64,000 bases of DNA from Ashinkailepas kermadecensis (lineage: Eukaryota > Arthropoda > Thecostraca > Neolepadidae), in NCBI GenBank assembly GCA_034440615.1, contig JAOTOM010004027.1, forward strand, positions 1-64,000, written 5' to 3'. This document shows positions 12,111-23,199 of this stretch, piece by piece; position 1 is the first letter of the stretch; each line of letters starts with the position of its first letter. Under the pieces are notes generated by a model that saw only the letters and a program-made list of their open reading frames with translations, did not search any database and was not told the DNA's origin. The position numbers were made by a program, and so were the translations under genes.

Positions 12111-12785
12111 TAGCTACGGCCTCGGTTCGGTAGCCAATCTGGGAGCATGTTTATCCAAAGAGATGAGGTGCATGAAAGTTCAGCTGGTATCCGGATTTCT
12201 TAACCTTCAGAAAATGCCGGAAGAAGAGAACTAATCATCAAAATGAAGTTATCGAATTTTCCTAGCGAACCACCATTCGAAGCATTTCCGACGCCAAATT
12301 TGGCACAAGACTATCATTTGGCAGCAACTAGCAAAACGTAGGAGGTCTAGCAGAAATCGGAGAGTCGAACGAAGTGTGGGGAATGCGCCAAATGCGGAAG
12401 GCGAGTGCACACGTGCACGAACTTTGGCGTTTTTGCGACCGGGTGTCATGAACCGGACCGCCTGAAATTGGAAAACATTACATTTTGAAGTGATTTATAT
12501 ATGTGTTATTTGAGCAATGTGAAGTGACTTATGACGGGATACTAAAATAAAAATTTCCAAACAGGATGGGACGCGTTAAGGTTGAAATTAGTTGGCGCAG
12601 AAATCATGCTGGTGGATTGGGGCCCCAGCACAGGACAATTAAGTTGGTCACTTATTATGTGATGCAAAGCAAATTTTAACTAGGCTGCTTTGAAAATTAG
12701 TGGTCAAAATCAGGGGACTTTTTAAATGGGGTAGGTGCCCCCACCCCCACCCCCAGCGAAAATCCTAGGTCTGGCGGCAACAGTA
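12110..12785. repeat. Unique tail of the type A element, copy 1
   Basis: This non-array sequence matches 28180-28855 over its length, including the phrases GGTAGCCAAT, GATGAGGTGCAT, TTGGCACAAG and TTTTGCGACCGGG. Both copies end in a G/C-rich strip followed by AAATCCTAGGTCTGGCGG or its variant, resembling a DNA-element terminus. Together with the array it defines one interspersed element. Confidence 0.75.
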
Positions 12786-13034
12786 GCGTCCAAGATATTT
12801 ATATCATTAGTATTATTAACTGTTAAGCGATAACCAGCAGGGTGGAGAACATGCAAGTTGGCAGGAGACAATATAGTCCAGCAATTTGTCATTCGATATT
12901 TCAAATCTGTGGCACAAATATTTTCCAAGATATCAAGTCGACTTTTGTGTGTCGTAAATTATTGCAATATTGCGGAATACATGTAATTTCTTACAGCATC
13001 AAAGGACTAACCAGAATTGTGATATCAATTAATG

Positions 13035-13420
13035 TGTGAAATTGTTGTCGTTCTCTCGGAATGAAGGTCGGATGAACAACAACAATTGGTCTGGGAACAT
13101 GCTCAGATGAAAGCTCGTCTTAAGCCGAGACACCTCACACAGCTCACATGCAACTTAGGGCTCAGCAGGGGCACACCATCGAGGTGTGCTTCAAAGAGAA
13201 GCGATGGAGGATCAAAGAGAAGCGATCAAAGAGAAGCGTGAAATTGTTGTCGTTCTCTCGGAATGAAGGTCGGATGAACAACAACAATTGGCCTGGGAAC
13301 ATGCTCAGATGAAAGCTCGTCTTAAGCCGAGACACCTCACACAGCTCACATGCAACTTAGGGCTCAGCAGGGCACACCATCGAGGTGTGCTTCAAAGAGA
13401 AGCGATGGAGAGGCTCGGGT
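13035..13420. repeat. Direct duplication of about 200 bp
   Basis: The sequence from GTGAAATTGTTGTCG (13035) to GAGAAGCG (about 13238) recurs from 13239 to about 13406 with few differences. Between the copies the phrase CAAAGAGAAGCGAT is itself repeated. Confidence 0.9.
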
Positions 13421-13561
13421 TGGTACGAACGTTTTCCTCTCTTGCCGGCAAAAGGCGAACGATTGGCAAACTGATCAAGAAGACTGTGGCTTCGATATAT
13501 TCAGAAAGAAAGAGGACAGTAGTCGTCCTCGCACAGCTCGAACACACGACAGTTGACATCG

Positions 13562-14343
13562 CAGAATAGGTAAGATAGCTGACATGCTTCTGAAGGGGAC
13601 AGATGCGGGCACGCAGCGTAGCCCACGACAGCGCAGAAGAGGTGAGCGAGCTGACATGCTCCTGAAGCGGACAGATGCGGGCACGCAGCGTAGCCCACGA
13701 CACGGCAGAAGAGGTGAGCGAGCTGACATGCTCCTGAAGCGGACAGATGCGGGCACGCAGCGTAGCCCACGACAGCGCAGAAGAGGTGAGCGAGCTGACA
13801 TGCTCCTGAAGGGGACAGATGCGGGCACGCAGCGTAGCCCACGACACGGCAGAAGAGGTGAGCGAGCTGACATGCTCCTGAAGCGGACAGATGCGGGCAC
13901 GCAGCGTAGCCCACGACAGCGCAGAAGAGGTGAGCGAGCTGACATGCTTCTGAAGGGGACAGATGCGGGCACGCAGCGTAGCCTACGACACGGCAGAAGA
14001 GGTGAGCGAGCTGACATGCTCCTGAAGCGGACAGATCCGGGCACGCAGCGTAGCCCACGACACGGCAGAAGAGGTGAGCGAGCTGACATGCTCCTGAAGC
14101 GGACAGATCGGGGCACGCAGCGTAGCCCACGACAGCGCAGAAGAGGTGAGCGAGCTGACATGCTCCTGAAGCGGACAGATGCGGGCACGCAGCGTAGCCC
14201 ACGACACGGCAGAAGAGGTGAGCGAGCTGACATGCTCCTGAAGCGGACAGATGCGGGCACGCAGCGTAGCCCACGACAGCGCAGAAGAGGTGAGCGAGCT
14301 GACATGCTCCTGAAGCGGACAGATCCGGGCACGCAGCTTAGCC
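13562..14343. repeat. 72-bp minisatellite, about 10.8 units
   Basis: Each unit starts GCTGACATGCTCCTGAAG and ends AGAAGAGGTGAGCGA. Units alternate between an ACAGCGC and an ACACGGC variant, giving a near 144-bp dimer pattern. Because 72 is divisible by three, several frames on both strands stay open for more than 250 codons; the resulting proteins are perfect repeats without any known domain, so I do not call a gene. Each unit contains AGAG-GTGAGC, a good match to a splice donor, and the first unit has AATAG-GTAAGA. Confidence 0.95.
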
Positions 14344-14639
14344 CAAGCCACGTCTCACGAACAATCGCTGTGTCTAAACTATCAGTGCAGCCGTTTGTCA
14401 TGGCGACGAAAATGGCACTATCAAAATGAATTATCACTGCCCCCATGTCCGAGCGGGTCCGAAGCAAGGTGCTGCCCCGAACAAGTCGTCTCTAACCAAG
14501 GACCGGTACTGCCGACGTCAGACAAGACTGAGTTGTCGCTCCAAGTGCCGACCGCAAAATGTACAGAAAGGAAATGAGCGCATGGAAGATGTACGTAAGT
14601 GCAGATCTACATAAGCGCCAAAGTACGTATGTGAAATGC

Positions 14640-15090
14640 GCGTAATGCATATATATATATATATATATATGAGCACATGTACATATGGCAAATGTACCTA
14701 GGCAATGTACATAAACGCATATGTACGAAAGAGCAATTGTATGGAAATGCAAATGTACGTCACCGCAACTTTACGGAAGTGCAAATGTACATCAACGGAC
14801 AAGTATGTATGGCAAATGTATGTAAGCGTGAATGTACCTAAATACAAAAGTACGTGAGCACAAATGTACCTATGGACGAATGTACGCACATTTTCGAATA
14901 CGGCCATTTGCGCACACGTACCAATATTTGGGCATACGTACATTTGTACATACGTGTATTTGCGTTTTAGTACTTTCCCATGAAAATACATACGTTTACG
15001 TATACTTGCGCTTACGAACATGTGTGCATACGTACATTTGCGCTTACGTACTTTTGCGCATGCGTGAATTTACTTACGTATATTTGCTAG
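14640..15090. repeat. Inverted array of GTAC-centred words
   Basis: From 14640 to about 14885 the sequence repeats words like GCAAATGTACGTAAGC. From about 14890 to 15090 it repeats the reverse complement, like GCATACGTACATTTGCGC. A short (AT)n run opens it at 14650. The two halves could form a long imperfect hairpin. Spacing of the words is irregular, roughly 14-18 bp or multiples. Confidence 0.8.
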
Positions 15091-15179
15091 CGAATATCTG
15101 CTGCGACCTAAAATTAACCACTCTAGCGACCTAAAATTAACCAATCGACAATACAACCTAGTCTATATAGTCTGGTGTA

Positions 15180-15560
15180 CTGGGCCGGGAAAATGCGGAC
15201 ATGTCATTATAACTCCTCCACCATGAAGCCTACCGCTTTTCGAAGGATATGGTGAGCGTCTGCGTCAGCTGGGACGAGAAGACTGACATTTTCTTCCTAG
15301 ACATCGACAGCTGTAAAATCAATTCAGAAACTTACATCCAGTTTCTTGGCATGCCTTTTCCCCACCTGCAGGGGCCAGTACAGTCGAAGGCCAATGAGGC
15401 TACATTTTCCAGCAGTATGGAGCCCCATCGCACTGCAGCTGTCCGACTGAACCTTCCTCATCGAGAAAACGCCACACTTCATCTGCAACAATGAATTGTC
15501 ACCCGACTCTCGGGATCCGAGCCGTCTCGACTATGAATAATGCCATACAACGACTGTAAA
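15180..15560 (+). pseudogene. mariner/Tc1-type transposase fragment
   Basis: The frame at 15249-15350 reads VSVCVSWDEKTDIFFLD and NSETYIQFL, matching the catalytic core of mariner transposases around the second aspartate. Near 15405 another frame reads TFQQYGAPSH, where QQDGAP is expected, and near 15505 a relic of the SPDLNPxDY motif appears. The element is therefore frame-shifted and has lost catalytic residues. No inverted termini could be assigned, since the inverted GTAC array is directly upstream. Confidence 0.7.
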
Positions 15561-15959
15561 ACTGTGTAACTGGTACGATGGGGAACGGACAAGTTTCACG
15601 TAATAGGTTTTCGCTGGCGAACAAAACAGCAGTAATATTTCATAGACAATTTCAAGCATAAGATTATTCTCACAAGGTGAACAGTTACAACATAATTAAA
15701 TTATTTCAGTTGAGTATTGCCATCGTTTTAACACCTTATACGGCGTCTGAGGCATGCCGTCGCGGGTATTCTTGAAGCTATGCGTATTTGTACACGATAA
15801 GCAGGGAGGCGTGTGGTTTTATGAAACTGATTGTGAAACAAACATCTACTGAGTATAGATTTAGCTGCCCCTTTAAGACTGGTGTGTGCTTTGCAATATT
15901 AATCAGTATGAGCGCAATATGAAAGGTAATCTACGCCGAAAATTTCTGGACATCCTACT

Positions 15960-17870
15960 TTGTATCAGGGAGATATGTTCCCAAACCCAATGATAGACCA
16001 CCGGAAGGGGAGGAGACAGTATTCGATTCCATATTCTACTTGAAGCTGACTAACTTGTTCTGCACAAGATGACACCATGCATGAACTATGTTGTCGCAGG
16101 TCAAGTCGTGACCTATTTGATCCAGTGTGACCTGGATCCCTGAGGTAAGGTAAAAGTCTTGCCTAGACGTTCTATGACATGCTATTTTGCGTCTCGCAAA
16201 TCATTTCCTTTTACATATCATTTATTCATTTTTTCCGATCCCAATATGGCAACGACCCGTCAAAATAAACGAAGTACCAACGATTTGGCAATTACGCAAA
16301 TGCTCTAAATGAACGAAAATAGCATGGGTCACATCTGTTCAAATTAGGTCATGTCATAACCCCCGAGAGCACTGGTGCCTTTCGTTGAGTGCATGGTATA
16401 GGTTAGTTTCAAACCAATTTCGCATCAACTTATGTTTGCGCCTACTTTTTTGGCTGACCATTACCATGTTGGGATTCAAAGTCTTCAGTAATAGATATAA
16501 AAAGGAATGGTTTACGCGACTTGATAGAGCTTGTCATAAGGCGTCTGAAGCAACGGCTTCACATCGCCCGAGCCATCCAGATTTCACTGAGTAACAGTAT
16601 GTCATGACACCTGGCTTCTGACAATATAGGTCATTAATGGTGTTATCTTGTAGCTTGTGGTTTGAATCAGCTTCCAGCAAAACATGGTATGCTTATTTAT
16701 GGATTTGACTGTTTTAGAACATTTTCCATTGAAGGTCTGTGGGAATTGGTTTTTGCGGACCGTTGCCATGCTGGGATTGAAAATATTTTATAGTGTAGAT
16801 AGAAGGAAGTGGTTCACGCGAGAACCAATTACTCCTCGGAGAACATGTACAACGTTTGGAGCAGCGTTAGAGCAGCTTAACCCCCCCCCTGCGGTTTTTC
16901 CTACTTTGCCGCCATACTAATCGGGTTAGCAAGGCCAAACCTCGCATGGCTGCTCAGTGGTCTTTTCCGCATATCCTCAGATATGTTTGACCCTGGGTCA
17001 TCTCAAGTCAGGTCACCAGGTCAGGCGAAGTGACCTAACATCCCTCCGAGTTCTAGGTGGCATCACTCCCACAATAATTGGGCGATTGATTTCAAACCTA
17101 TATCACGTCATGATCTTATCAGGGTCCATAATATGTATATCACGGTTTTTTCGTAGCGTTGACCTGAGGTCAGGTCGTGGCCATGGCTTACCAATTATAG
17201 GCCTATGGAAAAATATACAAATGTTTCCTGGTTACATATTTGCTCTCGGAATGACCTCCAACCGTTATGGCATGTAGTTGGAAGCTATTCGCAATGCTAT
17301 CGCTGACATTTTTTCTCAGTGGCCCCACCAAGGTCAGCTGAGGTCACCTGAAATCACTAGCACATTTATGCGCATTATATCGCAATGCATTGAGCTAGAA
17401 GGCTGAAATTACCGTCATTGTGCTTGTATTGCGAAGACGTGTCGATTGATATATTACATGACCTCCCTACTCTACCCCATGACCTTGACCTGAGGTCATT
17501 GTTTCGGTGACCCATCTGTTGACCTGACCTTAAATTACACAGCGTATGCCGATAGCACATTTCAAGGGCTGTCAAATAGCATTTGCAGTTTGTTTCTATC
17601 TGTTACAGGTCCTGAGATATGTGCCAATATCTGAGGGTCCCACCCGATCTGGTTGAATTTGACAGATGATGACCCAGTGACCTAAATATTAACCTGAGCG
17701 AGAAAATGACCGAAATACTTTCGATAGAGTTTGTCACCAGCTATCCGACACCGTTTTCCGTTTGTCGCTACCTAGCATAGTTCTGGAGATCTTAAGGGGG
17801 GGGCAGACATCTGCCCCCCCGGACATGCGAAGTTGGCGCGGACCGCCGGACGTGCGAGTGTTAAGGCATC
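15960..17870. repeat. AGGTCA/TGACCT-rich element with palindromic TTAA end
   Basis: The segment is densely dotted with AGGTCA half-sites in ordered pairs. Direct repeats spaced by 2 lie at 17010-17023, by 4 at 17331-17346, and by 0 at 17480-17491; everted repeats spaced by 1 lie at 17160-17172 and 17486-17498. Its right end (17792-17864) is bounded by TTAA, with a GC hairpin of seven Gs, CAGA-type loop and seven Cs. A left end was not identified. It resembles the shorter segments at 30060-30270, 32722-33657 and 39240-39330. Confidence 0.6.
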
Positions 17871-18450
17871 CAGGTCACCGGGGGAAAAATAGCGCATGAT
17901 CCGACAGCCGACAACATGGACGACTAATTATGTTATCAAGTGGAGGATATAATGTGAGTTAACTTGCTACTAAATAGGGCATGTTTGTATGTGAATCTAA
18001 AGGACTTAGAGCATTCGTGCAACTACAAATCCAGTGGCACTTAGTCTTTTGGGCCGACTGTTGATATGTTAGGATCAAAAATGTTTACCAAGTAAGATAG
18101 AAGAAAATAGCTTGCACGACGCAAAGAAGTATGTCGCAAAACGTCTGGAGGAACTCTTTGATCTTGCCCTAGGCACCCATGTCACACTGGGTCAAAGTTG
18201 TAATGTACTGACCTTCGACAACATAAGTCATTTATAATGACATGCATAGCACATGGTGCAGGAAAGCTTGAAGCAAAATATGGCGACATGTGTTCAATGG
18301 ACAGAGTTGGGGGTTTCTGTCATTAATAAAATGTTGACACTTTGTTTTTTCCTGACCTTTGCCATAATGGAATTCAAAATATTCAATAATAGAGATAGAC
18401 GGAAAGAGTGGGCGCGGCGCGAAAGAGCATTACGCCATGACCTTGGTCCG
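16385..18450 (+). repeat. Four diverged copies of a module with MLGFKIF-like coding pattern
   Basis: At about 16440-16535, 16750-16830, 18040-18130 and 18340-18430 the plus strand carries related sequence. Three copies read as MLGFKVFSN..KKEWFTR, MLGLKIFYS..RRKWFTR and IMEFKIFNN..RKEWARR in open frames of 69, 78 and 149 codons. The third copy in order (18040) has a stop. I recognise no protein family. These are either old tandem copies within the AGGTCA-rich element or remnants of a small coding module. Confidence 0.45.
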
Positions 18451-18709
18451 TCGTATGATTTGTGCATTTGGTACCGCTCTATAAGAAGATGTGTCAGAAC
18501 GTGTGGAGCGCTTTCCGAACCATCTTCAAGGAAAACGAGTTTGTTCACTCTCTTAGACCCAAACTCTTCACCAGCTCATCAGTATGATCATATACATACA
18601 AGTTTGGATTTTGGTGTTAAACTATGCCTAAATGATGCATTGGGTATAGGGTTTTGGGTTTTTTCCCTCGTAATTTTCTCATGTTTTAGAACCCAAGCAT
18701 AATTTCACA

Positions 18710-19570
18710 AGGACGTCGGTTTACTATTTTCAGACGATACCTCGAAGCAAACCATCTGCCTATGGGGGTGTGCACATGCCACACTATTTTATGGTGTCAA
18801 CGAGAATACTACCGATGTTCCCCACGACTAATAATGCGGTTCTTGCTTGAGATGTGGTTGTAACGAAGTTCTTCCCTTGCCCCTACTTGGTATTTCGATT
18901 TATGTCGTGTGGGGGGGAACTTCTTTTGGCTACGCGAATAGTCTATGGACCTCAACGTTGACGATAAACTCCCGGGTATAGGACACAGACAGCCTGACAC
19001 AATAGCGACACTCGACGGTCAAATCACCGCAGCCCACTGACATTCATATTCACATCACCCCAGACATTTCATCATCTGAAGACGGCGGCCGGGTATCGAG
19101 GTCACACCTGCAGCGTCATACCCATCCCTCAGATCCGATGTGCAGCGGGTCGGCCGGAAAGGGGGAGGGGTAACACTAGACTTTGGCCTCGGCGGCACGG
19201 CTGGAATCACGGCTGACTAAGCAGCGATAGCCCGGTCGACGACGGCTCGGATTATTTCCTGTCGCGAGACCTGCCGTTGCATGACCGGGGGAGGGTAGAT
19301 TTCTGGAATTAAAATGCCCCCCACAGGAAGCTTCGCTACAACACATCGTAAGGTATAAAATATCGAATTGAATTCACAGATCAATTCTGGGATCCACTAG
19401 ACAAATCACGGCCACTTACATTCATTTCCCAATCACTCACAATTACTCAGTCCAATACAAACAACACATTAATACGAGTTATGATTAGCAATACAGAAAA
19501 TCCTACACGTGTCATTAATTAACAGACAATGCACATCCGAAACCCATACAATCAAAGCCAATACAAAAGA
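18710..19570. other. No gene recognised
   Basis: The stretch has mixed composition with no tandem repeat, RNA gene or supported reading frame. Confidence 0.5.
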
Positions 19571-19572
19571 GT

Positions 19573-20037
19573 TCAAGTTCCGCCGAAGAAGTGAAGGTGA
19601 AGCAGTGCTGAATCACCATAGCGTTCGATGTTCACTGAAGATTCTGCCCACAGTGTGACAGATAAGGCGAGGCATCTGCCTGCCCACCTGTGTGTGCCTC
19701 TCGGGCACCACTCGAGTATATACCGCTCAAGTTCTCGATAGTACCATTCAGCCAGGCGCAGGTAGCCTGGTCCTCGGTGTGCCATGGCAGTGCACCTCGG
19801 GCAGCGCCAGCCGTGAGCAAGCGCCACTTTGAAGCGCAGCTTCGTATGATCAGTGGTGTGGTCAGTCCCACTGATCCGGCAGCGCCTGCGATGCTGCAAC
19901 AGCATGTCTCGATCGCGGTCATCTCTCTGTGGCAGATTTATAAGTGGTGACGATATGAACTGGACTGACGCATCCAGCTCAACGATCAAGTCCAGCACTA
20001 CCTCCTGATCATCAGATGAAGTCAGCTTTCTCTTCAC
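19573..20037 (-). CDS. Hypothetical protein of 154 codons
   Basis: This is an intact open frame from ATG 20037 to a stop at 19573. The product begins with a basic stretch and an acidic-hydrophobic segment (EVVLDLIVELDA). The middle holds a WRCPRCTAMAH motif that could be half of a zinc site, followed by a tryptophan- and tyrosine-rich stretch (AEWYYRELERYILEWC). The composition looks protein-like and less repetitive than other open frames nearby, but I recognise no family. Other frames in the same region are also open for 86-96 codons, so chance or a mobile-element remnant remains possible. Confidence 0.3.
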   Translation of the reverse strand: MKRKLTSSDDQEVVLDLIVELDASVQFISSPLINLPQRDDRDRDMLLQHRRRCRISGTDHTTDHTKLRFKVALAHGWRCPRCTAMAHRGPGYLRLAEWYYRELERYILEWCPRGTHRWAGRCLALSVTLWAESSVNIERYGDSALLHLHFFGGT

Positions 20038-20352
20038 CGGGTGGTAGGGCAGGAGTGGTTAACTCGCTGTGAATCTCGGGGACAAGACTCGGTTCGCAGG
20101 TGTGGATATGCAGGTTAAGTGTTTTGATTTTGGTCACTAGCCAAAATTAATACAACACCTTCACAAGTTTCAGCAAACAGCAGAACATCAGATATAACTA
20201 CAGTCAGTCTATCACACTCAATTACTAACATTCACACAATCAAATAGACATATATCAACATCATCAACACCTCAATCCATTCGTACAAGACATCAACTTG
20301 AATCATCCAACACCTCACGGGTAGCAACTCTCAATCCATACTAGCATTCATA

Positions 20353-20516
20353 ATAGGTGGCACCACATACATTGCGTCAAGTTATTTCTGTGTTCCGATA
20401 GGTGGTACCACATATGACCTACCAATTTCCCTGTCAGGTGGCGCTACTTGCGTCACGTTATTCTTACCATAGGTGGCGCTATCTGCGCTCCGGTGTTCCT
20501 GTATAGGTGGCGTCAC
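20353..20516 (+). promoter_or_regulatory. Cluster of five CTCF-like motifs
   Basis: The motif AGGTGGCGC or a close variant, usually preceded by AT or CA, occurs in one orientation at 20353, 20399, 20435, 20470 and 20504. The intervals are about 33-46 bp. The AGGTGGCGCTA form corresponds to the core of the insect CTCF consensus. The intervening sequence is only weakly similar between units, so the motif is better conserved than its surroundings. Insulator function is inferred from the motif alone. Confidence 0.45.
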
Positions 20517-20519
20517 TCC

Positions 20520-22130
20520 GCCTGTTGGCACTGTCAACTAAAAAGTGTACACTCCAAACAAAAGCTCACAACACGATCTCGACAGTCAAGGTTCAGCGGA
20601 TGATGCAAAGATTTGAGCACTGGGCACGATTTCTACCATACACACTCTATTCACATTCTGGTTCTGGCGTGTCTCACAGGACACCGGGGTCTCAGCATAC
20701 GTCGCTCTGTCATTGGACACTCTGGTCTCGACAGTACTGAGTAGCTAATCAAGCTCAAACAGTCAGAGCTCTCTCGGGAGCTCAAGCTAACGCGCTTAGC
20801 CCAAGCTAAGTGGCATACTAGCCAAATAACTTCTTAGTGCTCAAGTTAATCCAACTCATCTTGCACCGATATCCACATAAGCTGAGTGACATACTAGTCA
20901 ATCAACTTCTTAGTGCTCTTGCACCGATACTCAACATACATACGCACAAACATACATGTAGATGTAATCGTAGTCCCAATAATTTGCTTTCATCTGGGTA
21001 CAAGTGTCACCCAAATAAAATAATTATGCCCTTGCACTGGCAATAATTTCATTTTCCTCAAATAGAAATACTTCAAATAAATAATCTCCGAAAGCAAAAT
21101 CAATTCTGTAATATCAACTTCCTTTGACGGCGAATTATTCAAGTCCCAAAAATATTTGTATGTGACTGCTTATTTAATTATCAGCTATTCCTATCATTAA
21201 ATTATTTTTATACGTAGGTACCATCCTTTTTAAAGATCATTGGAGTTCCTTAAAATACTACAGTATAATGTAAACTTTATTTCAACAATGTTCTATTACT
21301 CTAGGTTTGACATGTTTTTTATTTCAATTATTTGAGCCACTCACAAAATTCATTATAACTCACTCAAGAATGGTTTGATATTTTCCTCAAACCATGAGCT
21401 CGTATCTCGAGCCGTATTTAAATAATACTGTTGGCTGGCACTTCAACTTATTTAATTAAGTAACCACTTTCCAAAATTTTCGCTCCCAAATATTAGGCTT
21501 CACTAATTATGCGTTTCAATTTCGTATCAGGGTCCACACAATAATTTACAAGTATGGCATACAACGAACAGCAGACATAAAGCGATATTATAAAATCATT
21601 CAACACTGTTCTAGTAGTGGCCAAAATTCGAAGAGGTGTTTTGGCAGGATTTCGGGAATGCCCCGACTTACGATTTTACTTCTGAGCAGGCATCAGATGT
21701 GAAGACGGTTGTAGCGGTTAATTTTCGTTCGGCGTCTCTCGTTGGACTTGCTCTGGTACAGCAATCGTCTGGTGACAGCAGTTGCTCCTCTGTACCGGTC
21801 TCTTCCTGTTTCTCAACTCAGGCACCATGATTAATTTAAATCCTGAATTATCGGCAATTTTTCAGGCATTTATTTGTATCATCCGGGTCACGGATCCGGG
21901 TCCGGGTCCATGGTGACCTGTTGGAGGAAACGAAATTCCCAAAAGTAAAACTTGGGAAATTTAAGTTGTTTTCACTCCATTTCCCAAGTTAAAAAACTAA
22001 CGGAACCTATCCTAACATGACCTGCTTAAAAAAAAACTTAAGTTTTCAAGTCTTGAGTTTCAGTGTTGATTGTCAAGTCTTGAGTGTTCAGTGTCATGAA
22101 TCTTGAGTTTTTTTATTTACTTTTTATTGG
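20520..22130. other. AT-rich sequence, no gene recognised
   Basis: No supported gene was seen. A short tandem GGATCCGGGTCC-like phrase lies at 21893-21912, and the phrase CTTAGTGCTC with GCTAAGTG(G)CATACTAG is duplicated at 20800-20920. Confidence 0.5.
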
Positions 22131-22139
22131 GACGTGTTC

Positions 22140-22230
22140 GAACTAGAAAAACCTAAACTAACCTGACCTGACCTAATGAAATCTAGCCGATTTGTTTCCT
22201 TTATGGAGGCAAAATGTGTCTTGGTGTACA
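22140..22230. repeat. Dispersed repeat with AACCTAACC core, copy 1
   Basis: The phrase AAAAACCTAAACTAACC, then GATTTGTTTCCTTTATGGAG and GCAAAATGTGT matches copies at 25590-25700 and 26250-26345 in the same orientation. The TTAGG-like words sit in the same place in each copy. Confidence 0.65.
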
Positions 22231-22559
22231 CGCTAAAGCAAAATAGTGCCTTTTTTACTTCATCCAGGATTACAGAGTACAAATCCAACCCTATCCTCAG
22301 CACGGTACACACAGCAAAGAAGAATATGCAAAACATCAACCTTGGCTCAGTGCACCAGCATTCACTAGTACAGCGCAGGTCATTGGTGCCTTTCTTCACA
22401 CACTGATAAATGCATATAAGATCAAGAACAGGCACTGATTCCTGAAAATTATTAGTGGGGGTAAAATGCATGAGAGAGCCCAAATGGATTGGGGGCACAC
22501 TCCATATTGGTCCCATGATAAAATTAAAATTATTGGGGGACAAAGCCAACGTTGAGGGG

Positions 22560-22640
22560 GCACATGCCCTTGGTTGGTTATTTGGGCTTAGGGACGTATC
22601 GACTGCATTGGCTATGCAGCGACCAGGGCACTTGCCCTCT
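22560..22640 (+). repeat. Dispersed hairpin-core repeat, copy 2
   Basis: TTGGTTGGTTATTTGGGCTT is followed by a region with GACTGCATTGGCTATGCAG, able to fold. It matches the minus-strand copies at 48853, 50783 and 52490 most closely. Confidence 0.6.
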
Positions 22641-22854
22641 CAAAAGCATACAAAGCAACACCCCTACAATCAATCCATCAAGATGACCAAAGGTACAATC
22701 TTGCAGACTGGCATCAGTATAAATATGTACACAAAATCAAAAATTATGGGGCGGGGTCGATCTGAAGGGGGATAGGGGTAAAATTGGAAGTGGGAAGTGT
22801 GTGGGGGTGTCATGTCTGGAAGGGAGAGTGGGAAGTGGTGGGGTAGGGGGTTGT

Positions 22855-23000
22855 CTCTGAGTCGCTGGTCGCAGTGGTCTTGGAGTGGTTTGCAAGTCTT
22901 CTTTTGTTGCTGGTCGCGGTGGTCTGGGTATGGTTTTGGAGTCGTCTTCGGTCGGTGGTCGCAGTCGTCTGGGTTTGTCGAGTCTGTCTGTCTTGATCCA
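22855..23000. repeat. Three imperfect tandem units of about 45-50 bp
   Basis: Each unit starts with GCTGGTCGCAGTGGTCT or a variant (22865, 22910, 22957). Long frames across 22670-23200 on both strands follow from this simple sequence and are not called. Confidence 0.6.
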
Positions 23001-23199
23001 CTTCGGTGGTGGTGACGTCGAAGCGTACCACGGCGCGCCCTTGAGCCATATGTTTCCACACGGCCGCCGCCCATGTTTGCTACACTTGCTGGGCGGGTTT
23101 TCTCCGACCTGTGCCGATCTAGTTTCCGATGGACCGGCTCCACTGCAGGTGCGGCTCACAGCGAGCGGTCACCCGCGAATCCACACTGTCGTATGAGCT

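Noticed and set aside
13475..14467. A 330-codon minus-strand gene
   Set aside because: It is the reverse reading of the 72-bp minisatellite; open frames exist on both strands because the unit is a multiple of three.
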